Assembly: GCF_020165985.1 (NCBI RefSeq)
Contig: NZ_JAIUKZ010000015.1
Span: 248,001 to 312,000, forward strand
DNA length: 64,000 bases
Origin: Bacillus sp. RAR_GA_16
GTDB taxonomy: Bacteria > Bacillota > Bacilli > Bacillales > Guptibacillaceae
Reading direction: 5' to 3'
Below, piece by piece: positions 8,922-16,638 of this stretch. The first letter of the stretch is position 1. Each line of letters begins with the position of its first letter. Position numbers and translations under genes: made by a program. The notes under the pieces are model-generated. The model saw only the letters and a program-made list of their open reading frames with translations. It had not been told where the DNA came from and searched no databases.

Positions 8922-10622
8922 TTACTTTTCAATCGTTACCCATTTAAGAGAAGAATCAGCACCAAACTTGTGGATATGATAGTTCTTCACGTAATCTTTC
9001 ATAATAATCGCTCCGCCACCCTGATAAGTAGGTAGAATCGCCGTATCTTCTTCGATTAGAATACGCTCTGCTTCTTGCATCATTTCCCAACGCTTCTGCT
9101 CGTCAGATTCAGTTTTAGCATCAGAAACCAGCTTGTCATACTCTTCGTTAGAGTAGTCCATGCGGTTATAGGCGCCATCTGTTTCAAACATGTAAACATA
9201 AGTCATTGGATCTGGATAGTCTGGTCCCCAACCACCAGTTGAGATATCAAAGTCTCCAGCATCTTCAAGATCAAGGAACTGCTTCCAAGGTTGTTTGTTG
9301 ATTGTAATGGTAAGCCCGTCTAGTTTTGATTCAAACTGATCTTTTGCATACTCTGCAATTTTAGAAGCAAGGTCACTGTCGGTTGTAAGGAATTCCAGTT
9401 CAACTTTGTCTGTACCAAGAGCTTCTAGACCCTTCTTCCAGTACTCAGCAGCATCATCTGCAGTTTGATCCGCAAGGTAGCCGTCTGGAGCTGGTGCACG
9501 GAAATCTTCGTCGTTAAGGTAAAGGAACTCTTTTGGAACAAGATAGCGAGCTGCTACTGAACCATTGTTAAGCAATACATTGACTAGACCATCACGGTCA
9601 TAGGACAAGAATAGCGCTTTACGGATATCATTGTTCGCAAGTGCTTCATTCTTCTGGTTCATGCGTAGGAAATAAATTGTTGTATCAAGGATTGTTGTAA
9701 AGTCTTCGCGATCTTTAAACTGATCAACGAAATCTGCACTAAGACTAGCGCGGTCAATACTTCCAGTCTCATAAAGGTTAACACGCGTTGCTTCGTCTTT
9801 GACGATTTTGTAATTCGCTTCTTTCAACTGTACTGTGTCAGCATCCCAGTACCCATCATTCTTCGCAAGCTTCCAGCCTTCACCGTGATTCCATTCAGCT
9901 AGCGTAAATGGACCATTGTAAAGCATTGTATCAGCTTCAAGTGAATAGTTCTCCCCTTGCTCTTCAGCAAATTCTGAAGGTTGTGGGTAGAATGATGCAA
10001 AAGTTAATAAGTCATAGAAATAAGGTACTTCCTGCGTTACAACAACTTCAAGTGTTTTTTCATCTACTGCTTTCACACCAAGTTCGTCTACTTTACCGTA
10101 TAAAGGATCGCCTTCAGTGATGATTTCATTACCATTCTTAATACCTGCCGCACCCATCATAGATGCATATCCGCCCATTGTATCTGGGTGAATAATTTTG
10201 TGCCATGCATATACGAAATCGTCTGCTTTTACTGGCGTGCCGTCAGACCAATTCGCATCTTCACGAATCTTAAATGTATAAACAGTTTCTCCGTCTTTTT
10301 CTTCAACTTCAGGCTCTTCTGCCGCCATACCTAGAACAGGCTTATTATCTTTATCGAGACGATAAAGACCTTCGAACACCTGATTCATCGCATTAAATGC
10401 AACAGTATCCGTAGCTTGTGTTGAGTCCATAGTCGGAATATCCTGTGTATCTGTTAAATTTAGAACCTGTTCAGCTGATCCTTCTGAGCTATCGCTATCT
10501 CCGCTAGTCGCTTCTCCTTCACTGTTCGTGTTGCTTGATGTGTTCGAATTGCCAGAACACGCTGCAAGGAAAAGGCTTAACAATAAGATGACCGAAAGCA
10601 GAAGCGAAAACTTTTTCTTCAT
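8922..10622 (-). CDS. Oligopeptide ABC transporter substrate-binding lipoprotein (OppA type)
   Basis: Extracytoplasmic peptide-binding protein of the SBP_bac_5 family, 566 residues. The N-terminus is a lipoprotein signal with lipobox LAAC, Cys22 being the lipidated residue, followed by a long Ser/Asn/Glu linker typical of surface lipoproteins. The family motif appears around residues 110-150 (TFKIREDANWSDGTP, then FVYAWHKI). It stands alone: no permease or ATPase genes adjoin it. Two Opp-type permeases occur 42 kb away at 50.8-52.7 kb, but no link is visible. ATG at 10620-10622 follows a GGGGG stretch. A divergent MocR-like regulator lies upstream. Confidence 0.92.
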   Translation of the reverse strand: MKKKFSLLLSVILLLSLFLAACSGNSNTSSNTNSEGEATSGDSDSSEGSAEQVLNLTDTQDIPTMDSTQATDTVAFNAMNQVFEGLYRLDKDNKPVLGMAAEEPEVEEKDGETVYTFKIREDANWSDGTPVKADDFVYAWHKIIHPDTMGGYASMMGAAGIKNGNEIITEGDPLYGKVDELGVKAVDEKTLEVVVTQEVPYFYDLLTFASFYPQPSEFAEEQGENYSLEADTMLYNGPFTLAEWNHGEGWKLAKNDGYWDADTVQLKEANYKIVKDEATRVNLYETGSIDRASLSADFVDQFKDREDFTTILDTTIYFLRMNQKNEALANNDIRKALFLSYDRDGLVNVLLNNGSVAARYLVPKEFLYLNDEDFRAPAPDGYLADQTADDAAEYWKKGLEALGTDKVELEFLTTDSDLASKIAEYAKDQFESKLDGLTITINKQPWKQFLDLEDAGDFDISTGGWGPDYPDPMTYVYMFETDGAYNRMDYSNEEYDKLVSDAKTESDEQKRWEMMQEAERILIEEDTAILPTYQGGGAIIMKDYVKNYHIHKFGADSSLKWVTIEK

Positions 10623-11010
10623 TGTGTTACCCCCTATTTGTTTGTACCATTCAGTTAAGGTCTATTTTGATAGACCTTATGCAGCCATTCAAACGAAACT
10701 GATCGATGGGAAAACGCGGTGAGATCTATAACAGGGAGGTCATATCACTCAACTTATGTAAACCTATACCAACCAGAGATTTGAATATTTGCAATTAACT
10801 GAATGATTAAACTTATTTTAAATTTCAAAAAACTTTCTGTAACCATCCAATTTAGCCAAAAGTATACCAGCCATTTTGTTTTTTTCTACAAAAATATCCG
10901 TCTAATGGCTTAAAACCTGTGATTAAAGTGAAATGTTTTCGCTATATTTTTTTGAATATTTTATACAATTATCTCTAAAATTCACTATAATAGGGGTGAG
11001 GTGATGGACA
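10623..11010. promoter_or_regulatory. Divergent intergenic region, oppA-like / mocR-like
   Basis: 388 bases without a gene. A perfect inverted repeat AAGGTCTA-N6-TAGACCTT lies at 10657-10678, about 35-55 bases before the oppA start, and could be an operator or a 5'-UTR hairpin. A TATAAT at 10986-10991 is the likely -10 box of the regulator gene; its -35 is poor. The middle is AT-rich with nothing else recognisable. Confidence 0.45.
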
Positions 11011-12426
11011 ATGGCGAGATTTGTACTCAATCCAGAGAGCAGCAAACCGTTGTACAAACAAATCGTTGATTACTATGAAAATTCAATCATAAATGGCTCT
11101 CTCCAATTGGGGAATCCGCTCCCTGCTGAACGCGATCTAGCGGTTCAACTAGGAGTCAATCGGAGCACTGTCACGACTGCTTATGCTGAATTACGAGCAA
11201 ATGGGCTGATTACATCCAGACAAGGAAGTGGGACGCGGGTGAGTTTAGATGCAGCCGAATTAATGCCTAGTCATTTAACTACGTGGAATAAGCTTCGAAA
11301 TCAGCACTTATCTGAAGAAACACCGTTAAAAGAAAAGCCTTATTCGAAGATGAATGATTCCTCGTTCATTAACTTAAACACAGGTATGATTGCACCCGAG
11401 TTATGCCTTGCTCGAAATGCCTATGATTTAGCAACATATACAACGAACAGTGAGCAAATTTCACCAATGCCAATTCAAATGAAGGAAGCAATCACTCAGT
11501 TTATTCATTACTCTGCTTCATCCGAAAGCATGGTGTTGTCGTCAAGTCTTGAACAAGCTGTGCTGATATCTATGAAATGTTTTCTAAACCCTGGAGATGT
11601 GATTGCTATCGAGGAGCCGATAAACGATTCACTACTGAATCTTTTTTTAGCTTCTGGCATCCAGGTTATTCGTTACTCTACTGAGCAATTACGCAACCTC
11701 AAATTTCTAAAAGATGGAGTTAAACTCATCATTGCTAGTTCATTAACGATCGATGGCTGTTCCTTAACGCAATCCGCTGCAATCCAGCAAAGAAAGAAAA
11801 TCTTAACCCTATGTGAAAAAAGAGAAATTCCTATTATAGAAATAGTTGAATACTCTTTGCTCAAAGGATCTCATGAATACCTTCCCCACTCATTTTACGA
11901 ACTTGGAATGGACCGAAAGCTCGTCATGCAAATAGGACACATCACCGGAATCGCTCCTAGTTTAAGTTTAGGATGGATTTTAGGCCCAGAACATGTCATG
12001 AAGCGTGTAGCTGAAGTTCAAATTCAACTTAGCATGACACCTTCTCCAGTTTTTCTTGAAATTATTTATAATATTTTTCAATCAATAGAAATTCATAAGC
12101 ATATGGAAGATGTGAAAGAAGAACTACATGAAAGAAAGCAACAAGTGCGCAACAAACTTAATACTTTAAAAGACCAGATCACTTTCTTGCAGGTAGAGGA
12201 CACGACGGCAATCTGGTTTGATTTTAAACCAGCCTTACATCTTGAGGAATTGATAGAAGCACTGTCTGAAGCTCATGTATTGCTATCCCCTTCACTTTAT
12301 GAAGAAGCTGTCAGGATTAAATTACCTCTCGCATCAGTATCGAAAGACAACCTCCTCGAAGCAACAAACCGACTCATTAGCGTACTTAACACTTTACATA
12401 TTAAACAGTTTGCAGAAATTTACTAA
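11011..12426 (+). CDS. MocR/GntR-type regulator with a degenerate aminotransferase-like domain
   Basis: 471 residues. The first about 75 form a GntR winged helix (LYKQIVDYY, PAERDLAVQLGVNRSTV, GSGTRV). The rest follows the fold-type I aminotransferase plan of MocR regulators: NPGDVIAIEEP, the helix block QQRKKILTLCEK, and SLSLGWILGP. Key cofactor residues are changed, however. Where MocR proteins read YxGSFSKxLxPGLRxGY this one reads QIGHITGIAPSLSLGW, so the Schiff-base Lys is replaced; the usual EDDYDSEF reads IEIVEYSLLKG, and the YP of DPGYP reads IN. It probably does not hold PLP as a Schiff base. The divergent OppA gene is a plausible target. Family assignment firm, ligand unknown. Confidence 0.85.
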   Translation: MARFVLNPESSKPLYKQIVDYYENSIINGSLQLGNPLPAERDLAVQLGVNRSTVTTAYAELRANGLITSRQGSGTRVSLDAAELMPSHLTTWNKLRNQHLSEETPLKEKPYSKMNDSSFINLNTGMIAPELCLARNAYDLATYTTNSEQISPMPIQMKEAITQFIHYSASSESMVLSSSLEQAVLISMKCFLNPGDVIAIEEPINDSLLNLFLASGIQVIRYSTEQLRNLKFLKDGVKLIIASSLTIDGCSLTQSAAIQQRKKILTLCEKREIPIIEIVEYSLLKGSHEYLPHSFYELGMDRKLVMQIGHITGIAPSLSLGWILGPEHVMKRVAEVQIQLSMTPSPVFLEIIYNIFQSIEIHKHMEDVKEELHERKQQVRNKLNTLKDQITFLQVEDTTAIWFDFKPALHLEELIEALSEAHVLLSPSLYEEAVRIKLPLASVSKDNLLEATNRLISVLNTLHIKQFAEIY

Positions 12427-12593
12427 GTAATGAAACCTCGATTACAATCTAAAAAGCGCTGCTTCAAGCAGCGCTTCTTTTTCTTTTTTCGTTTGGAGTC
12501 GTACGTTATCCCTACTTCTACTCCCGTACCCTGACCTTCTGGTTGGGATGAAGCCAGGCCATTGGTTGTAGGGTTAGCTTTATGTTTTGCCAT
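12423..12593 (-). CDS. Small basic protein resembling SASP-O (SspO)
   Basis: A short gene behind a very strong site (GGAGGTGAGAAGA before ATG at 12593). Its first 24 residues line up without gaps with the SspO pattern as I remember it: M-x-K-x-K-A-N, N-G at 11-12 and G-x-G-x-G at 20-24. SspO proteins are minor small acid-soluble spore proteins of about 48 residues. After about residue 33 the chain becomes a Lys/Arg run (SKRKKKKKR) and the frame then continues through the mocR terminator hairpin to a stop that overlaps the mocR stop codon. If that hairpin ends this transcript, no stop codon would be in the mRNA; alternatively the last 15 residues are read through. Likely forespore-expressed if SspO, but I see no clear promoter. 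Confidence 0.5.
   Translation of the reverse strand: MAKHKANPTTNGLASSQPEGQGTGVEVGITYDSKRKKKKKRCLKQRFLDCNRGFIT
12451..12485 (+). terminator. Terminator of the mocR-like gene
   Basis: AAGCGCTGC-TTCAA-GCAGCGCTT with a T-rich 3' side on the plus strand and a T5 tract on the minus strand; could work in both directions. Confidence 0.8.
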
Positions 12594-12678
12594 TCTTCTC
12601 ACCTCCACCTTCTAGCCTTACCATGGTCTCTCTTTCTTATCCGACCACTTATAAGGACTGGAGGTAAAAGGCATCCGA

Positions 12679-13173
12679 TTAAGAAAAGTGGGTCAGAAAA
12701 ATGCCTTGATCGTTCATAAAAACTTCTATTTGAAGTTTATGATGATGATCATGTTCAATAAGTCCTTTGATGTAGCTTGTAAGACAATTGGGATACTTAT
12801 CAATGTAGAATGTGCTCTTCCACTCGATAGGATCAATTCGCTGAAGACGTTCCACCACTTGCCTTCTCGCTTCTATGGTTTCAGCAATTAATTTTTCTTT
12901 TGATAAGCCAGATCTGGCATATTCTGCTGCACGTTGATTAACCTCTTCTACATGATCCAGTTTAGGTAGATTGGCTTCACTATGAAGAAATGGAATTCTT
13001 TCTTTAAGAAGATAATGATCCCATTTCATGATATGGGACAGAATTTCAGCTGGAGACCATTTTCCTTGTTTAATCGGCTGAAAAAAAACATCCTTACTCA
13101 TCTCTCGTGCAGTCGAATCTAACCAAGCAATTAGCGAAGTATATTCGTTTAAAACAGAGCTTTTATCCGTCAT
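12679..13173 (-). CDS. DinB-family protein
   Basis: A 164-residue four-helix protein of the DinB/YfiT-like superfamily. The metal-site pattern is visible: His in ILSHIMKWDHY near residues 46-50 and the HDHHH cluster near residue 143. Such proteins are often thiol-dependent transferases or damage-inducible proteins of unknown substrate. It begins 21 bases after the rsgA stop codon with GGGGACGG before its ATG, so it is probably co-transcribed with rsgA. No stronger functional claim is possible. Confidence 0.75.
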   Translation of the reverse strand: MTDKSSVLNEYTSLIAWLDSTAREMSKDVFFQPIKQGKWSPAEILSHIMKWDHYLLKERIPFLHSEANLPKLDHVEEVNQRAAEYARSGLSKEKLIAETIEARRQVVERLQRIDPIEWKSTFYIDKYPNCLTSYIKGLIEHDHHHKLQIEVFMNDQGIFLTHFS

Positions 13174-13194
13174 CTATTCCGTCCCCTTCCCCAG

Positions 13195-14247
13195 CTAACG
13201 ATGTTTTCTCGTACGATCTCCGGCTAACTTTTTCCATTTTTTCTTTTCATCAAGCTGAACTTTTTTATTCGTTTGTCGTTCGAGAAAAGCAAGCTCGCGA
13301 TGAAACTTTTTATAATTCTCAAACCTTCTTTCTTCTAATCCCCCTTCTTCTATGGCATTTCTTACGGCACATCCGGGCTCACCAGCATGCCTGCAATCTC
13401 TAAAGCGACATTGTTGTGCAAATGCTTCAATATCCGGGAAACCTTGAGAGAGATGATCTGTTTCCCAGAGCTGAAGTTCTCTCATACCAGGCGTATCAAT
13501 GAGCACGCCACCTGATGGAAGTATAATTAGCTCTCGACTCGTCGTTGTATGCTTCCCTTTACCATCATCCTCGCGAATATCTTGTACAACCTGTATTTCT
13601 TGGCCATATAGCTTATTAATAAGAGTAGATTTCCCAGCACCTGACGAGCCGAGAAGAGCAGTAGTCGTGCCTTCCGTTAAATAAGGCAATAAGCTCTCCA
13701 GTCCTGCTTCAGTCGCTGAACTCACGATATGAATTGGTACCCCTACGGCCATACTAGATAGTGCACCTACTTTTTCTTCAATATCCTCACAAAGATCTGC
13801 TTTACTGAGGACAATGACGGGATTGGCGCCACTTTCCCAAGCCATGAGAAGGTACCGTTCAATCCGACTTGGATTAAAGTCTTGATTTAGAGCATTCACA
13901 AGAAAGACTGTATCAACATTGGCTACAATAATTTGTTCTTCCGTTGTGGTACCGGCTATTTTTCTTGAAAATTTACTTTTTCTAGGTAAAAGATAGTGGA
14001 TTATTGCTTTATGATCCGTCCCAGGACTTATCAATACCCAATCACCAACCGCTGGCAGCGAATCACGTTGTTCGGCTTCAAACCTGAACTTGCCTGAAAG
14101 CTCTGCTGTGTAGGTTTCTTCTCCTGTTGAAAGGTCATAACTTCCTCTATGCTCCATTCTCACTCGAGCTGGGAGAAATTCTTTTTTATTTATCGTCTGA
14201 TACGTTTCTTCAAAAAATGAGTTCCATCCTAATCCTAGTCGATTCAA
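13195..14247 (-). CDS. rsgA: Ribosome small-subunit biogenesis GTPase RsgA
   Basis: Circularly permuted GTPase that binds the 30S subunit late in assembly. 350 residues in the order OB-fold (residues 30-100), permuted G domain with G4 SKAD near 152, G1 GSSGAGKST near 203, G3 DTPGM near 250, and a zinc-binding tail (C-x5-C-x-H-x5-C type, seen as CRFRDCRHAGEPGC) near 285. The start is a TTG at 14245-14247 behind AGGAGGCTTTC. Length and the preceding N-terminal extension match the longer, YjeQ-like form rather than the roughly 295-residue B. subtilis YloQ, and no prkC/prpC lie next to it, so it may be a second copy. Confidence 0.9.
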   Translation of the reverse strand: MNRLGLGWNSFFEETYQTINKKEFLPARVRMEHRGSYDLSTGEETYTAELSGKFRFEAEQRDSLPAVGDWVLISPGTDHKAIIHYLLPRKSKFSRKIAGTTTEEQIIVANVDTVFLVNALNQDFNPSRIERYLLMAWESGANPVIVLSKADLCEDIEEKVGALSSMAVGVPIHIVSSATEAGLESLLPYLTEGTTTALLGSSGAGKSTLINKLYGQEIQVVQDIREDDGKGKHTTTSRELIILPSGGVLIDTPGMRELQLWETDHLSQGFPDIEAFAQQCRFRDCRHAGEPGCAVRNAIEEGGLEERRFENYKKFHRELAFLERQTNKKVQLDEKKKWKKLAGDRTRKHR

Positions 14248-14344
14248 TTGAAAGCCTCCTGATTAATAAGTGTTTGTATAACAAAGAGCCGTACACAAAT
14301 GCCGGCTCCTCTCATACAATCAGCCTCTTTGACTGATAACGCAA

Positions 14345-14379
14345 AAAACCATGGACATGAATGCACAGTCCATGGTTTT
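14345..14379 (-). terminator. Terminator of the short transcription unit upstream of rsgA
   Basis: AAAACCATGGAC / GTCCATGGTTTT, 12 bp stem, 11-base loop, followed by T-rich sequence on the minus strand. It cannot be the thiolase terminator alone, because a strong promoter lies between them at 14510-14538. Confidence 0.8.
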
Positions 14380-14415
14380 CATCTTATTAAACAGATAGAT
14401 GGATGTTTTCTCACC

Positions 14416-14478
14416 CTACCACTCGGACTGTGCACGATATGAAATTAACAGCGCATTCTTTTTGTTATTTACCATCAT
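14416..14478 (-). CDS. Possible 20-residue peptide in a short autonomous transcription unit
   Basis: Reading frame MMVNNKKNALLISYRAQSEW with AAAGGGG ahead of tandem ATGs. It lies in a roughly 160-base unit with its own promoter (14510-14538) and terminator (14345-14379). The unit could equally be a small regulatory RNA; I do not recognise either peptide or RNA. Confidence 0.4.
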   Translation of the reverse strand: MMVNNKKNALLISYRAQSEW

Positions 14479-14509
14479 GCACAACCCCTTTCCGTTAGTT
14501 AGTAGTTTT

Positions 14510-14538
14510 AGTATACGCAACTTGACCTTAATTGGCAA
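14510..14538 (-). promoter_or_regulatory. Sigma-A-type promoter of the short transcription unit
   Basis: On the minus strand TTGCCA (14538-14533), 17-base spacer, TATACT (14515-14510). The predicted transcript starts near 14503 and runs toward rsgA, ending at 14345. Confidence 0.65.
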
Positions 14539-14552
14539 TGTTTTCTGACAAA

Positions 14553-15731
14553 TTAGTTTACCTCAACGATTACAGCTATTCCTTGTCCCCCACCAATACA
14601 TAGGGAAGCAACACCATATTTTCCATTTCTACGTCTCAATTCTTTTATCAATGTATAAAGTACTCGCGTCCCACTAGCACCAACCGGGTGTCCTAAAGCA
14701 ATTGCCCCTCCGTTCACATTCACACGTGAGCGATCAAGTTCAAGTTCTTTTTCAACCGCTAAATACTGTGCTGCAAATGCTTCATTCACTTCAATCAAAT
14801 CCATCTCCTGCATTGTCAGCCCTGCTTTATTCAATGCTTGTCGAATAGCAGGAACTGGACCAATACCCATAATAGAAGGATCCACTCCCGCTATCCCCCA
14901 GGAAACAATGCGAGCAATCGGTTTGAGATTCTTTGAGGCAACGTAATCTTCTCCTGCTAAAATAACTGATGCTGCTCCATCGTTAATGCCACTTGCATTT
15001 CCACCAGTGACAGTACCCTCTTTTTTAAAAGCAGGCTTTAAACCAGCTAGCTTATCGACTGTCGTTCCTTCACGAATATGCTCATCAATTGAAAAGATTT
15101 CAATTCCTTTCTTTCCTTTTACCTCAACAGGGGCAATTTCGTCCGCAAAGAAGCCTTTTTCTCTTGCACCGACTGCTTTTTGCTGACTTTGGGTAGCAAA
15201 CTCATCCTGATCTTCTCTAGAAATGCCATACTTTACTGCAAGGTTCTCTCCCGTTATCCCCATTCCAGTTCCAGTATACTCATCCGTTAACGTCGCCAAC
15301 AGCATATCATCCATTTTTGGAGCTCCCATTTTAGCTCCAAAACGACTTCCTCTTAAAGTATAAGGAGATAAGCTCATATTCTCAGCTCCTCCGGCGAGAG
15401 CTGTTTGGCCATCTCCCATCATAATGGATTGAGCTGCTGATATGACGGCTTGCATGCCAGATCCACATAAACGATTTACTGTTAGCGCAGGACTTTCAAT
15501 TGGGATTCCTGTCCCAAGGGCAATGTGACGGGCAAGATAAGAGGCATTTGATGTAGAATGAATGACATTTCCAATCACAGAAAGATCAATTTCTTCAGCC
15601 TCTACCCCACTTTTTTTGAGCGCTTCCTTACTTGCTGTGATTCCTAACTCAGTTGGACTAATATCCTTAAGCGAACCTCCAAATGATCCAAATGGCGTTC
15701 TTGCACCTTCCAAAATAAAAACGTCTTTCAT
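14553..15731 (-). CDS. Acetyl-CoA C-acetyltransferase (thiolase)
   Basis: Biosynthetic/degradative thiolase that cleaves acetoacetyl-CoA to two acetyl-CoA, here the last step of 3-hydroxybutyrate use. 392 residues with all thiolase marks: the acylated Cys in NRLCGSGMQAV near residue 88, NEAFAAQ near 317, the His in ALGHPVGASGTR near 350, and the second Cys in CIGGGQG near 380. ATG at 15731 follows GGAGGGG. It is the last gene of the operon behind the sigma-54 promoter at 19381-19398; the gap to the preceding dehydrogenase gene is about 105 bases, without a clear terminator. Confidence 0.93.
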   Translation of the reverse strand: MKDVFILEGARTPFGSFGGSLKDISPTELGITASKEALKKSGVEAEEIDLSVIGNVIHSTSNASYLARHIALGTGIPIESPALTVNRLCGSGMQAVISAAQSIMMGDGQTALAGGAENMSLSPYTLRGSRFGAKMGAPKMDDMLLATLTDEYTGTGMGITGENLAVKYGISREDQDEFATQSQQKAVGAREKGFFADEIAPVEVKGKKGIEIFSIDEHIREGTTVDKLAGLKPAFKKEGTVTGGNASGINDGAASVILAGEDYVASKNLKPIARIVSWGIAGVDPSIMGIGPVPAIRQALNKAGLTMQEMDLIEVNEAFAAQYLAVEKELELDRSRVNVNGGAIALGHPVGASGTRVLYTLIKELRRRNGKYGVASLCIGGGQGIAVIVEVN

Positions 15732-15837
15732 CTTTTCCCCTCCATTCATCTCTATTCTACAAATAAAAGGAAAGCGTTTACAACTACTTTCTAAGGCTCT
15801 CTCTCGATTTAAATTAGTGCTCCTACTGCAACATCAT

Positions 15838-16617
15838 TTATTGTGCAGTGTAGCCTCCATCAATGACTACTGCCTGACCTGTAATCCCTTTTGCCTTATC
15901 GCTTGCTAGAAACATCGTATAGTCCGCAATTTCCTGAACGGTTAAGAGACGCTTTTGTGGAACGAGCGGATAGATCACTTCTTCAAGGACGCTCTCTAAC
16001 GCCACTTGTCTACTTTTAGCTAAATCCTCGAGTTGACCTCTTACAAGTGGGGTATCAACATACCCTGGGCAAACAGCATTTACTGTGATCCCATCTGCTG
16101 CTCCTTCAAGTGCAGCTACTTTAGTAAGTCCAATCACACCATGTTTTGCGCTATTGTAAGCTGCTTTTCCAGAGAAACCAACAAGTCCATTGATCGAAGA
16201 CATGTTAATAATCCGGCCGCACTTTTGTTTCTTCATGATTGGAAAGGCAAGCTTAGTCGCAATAAATGGGGCAATCAGCATCACTCTGGTTAACAGTTCA
16301 AATTTCTCTGTTGGGAAACTTTCGATAGTTGAAACGTGTTGAAGTCCTGCATTGTTAATCAAAACATCGATCCGATGAAATGTGTTCAGCGTTTGGTGAA
16401 ATAATGCCTCCACATCGCTTTCCTTCGTTACATCGCAGGGAACTCCCATCGTATCCATACCGTTTTCTTTTAGTTCAGCTGCCGCCTTCTTTACTTTGTC
16501 CTTATCCAAATCACTTAGGACAACCTTTGCACCATTTTCTCCAAACACTCGTGCCAGTTCTTTCCCAATCCCACTCGCTGCCCCAGTAATCACGACCACT
16601 TTATTATCAACTAACAA
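15838..16617 (-). CDS. bdhA: 3-hydroxybutyrate dehydrogenase (SDR family)
   Basis: NAD-dependent oxidation of (R)-3-hydroxybutyrate to acetoacetate. 259 residues with the SDR fingerprint: TGAASGIG near residue 11, NNAG near 89, catalytic Ser in MSSINGLVG and YNSAK near 155, PGYVDTPLV in the substrate loop, and the C-terminal DGGYTAQ typical of hydroxybutyrate dehydrogenases. The start is TTG behind GGAGGAG. Its place between a permease, CoA transferase and thiolase supports the substrate; specificity among SDRs is otherwise hard to read. Confidence 0.88.
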   Translation of the reverse strand: MLVDNKVVVITGAASGIGKELARVFGENGAKVVLSDLDKDKVKKAAAELKENGMDTMGVPCDVTKESDVEALFHQTLNTFHRIDVLINNAGLQHVSTIESFPTEKFELLTRVMLIAPFIATKLAFPIMKKQKCGRIINMSSINGLVGFSGKAAYNSAKHGVIGLTKVAALEGAADGITVNAVCPGYVDTPLVRGQLEDLAKSRQVALESVLEEVIYPLVPQKRLLTVQEIADYTMFLASDKAKGITGQAVVIDGGYTAQ

Positions 16618-16638
16618 AAAAGCTCCTCCTTCGTCCTA

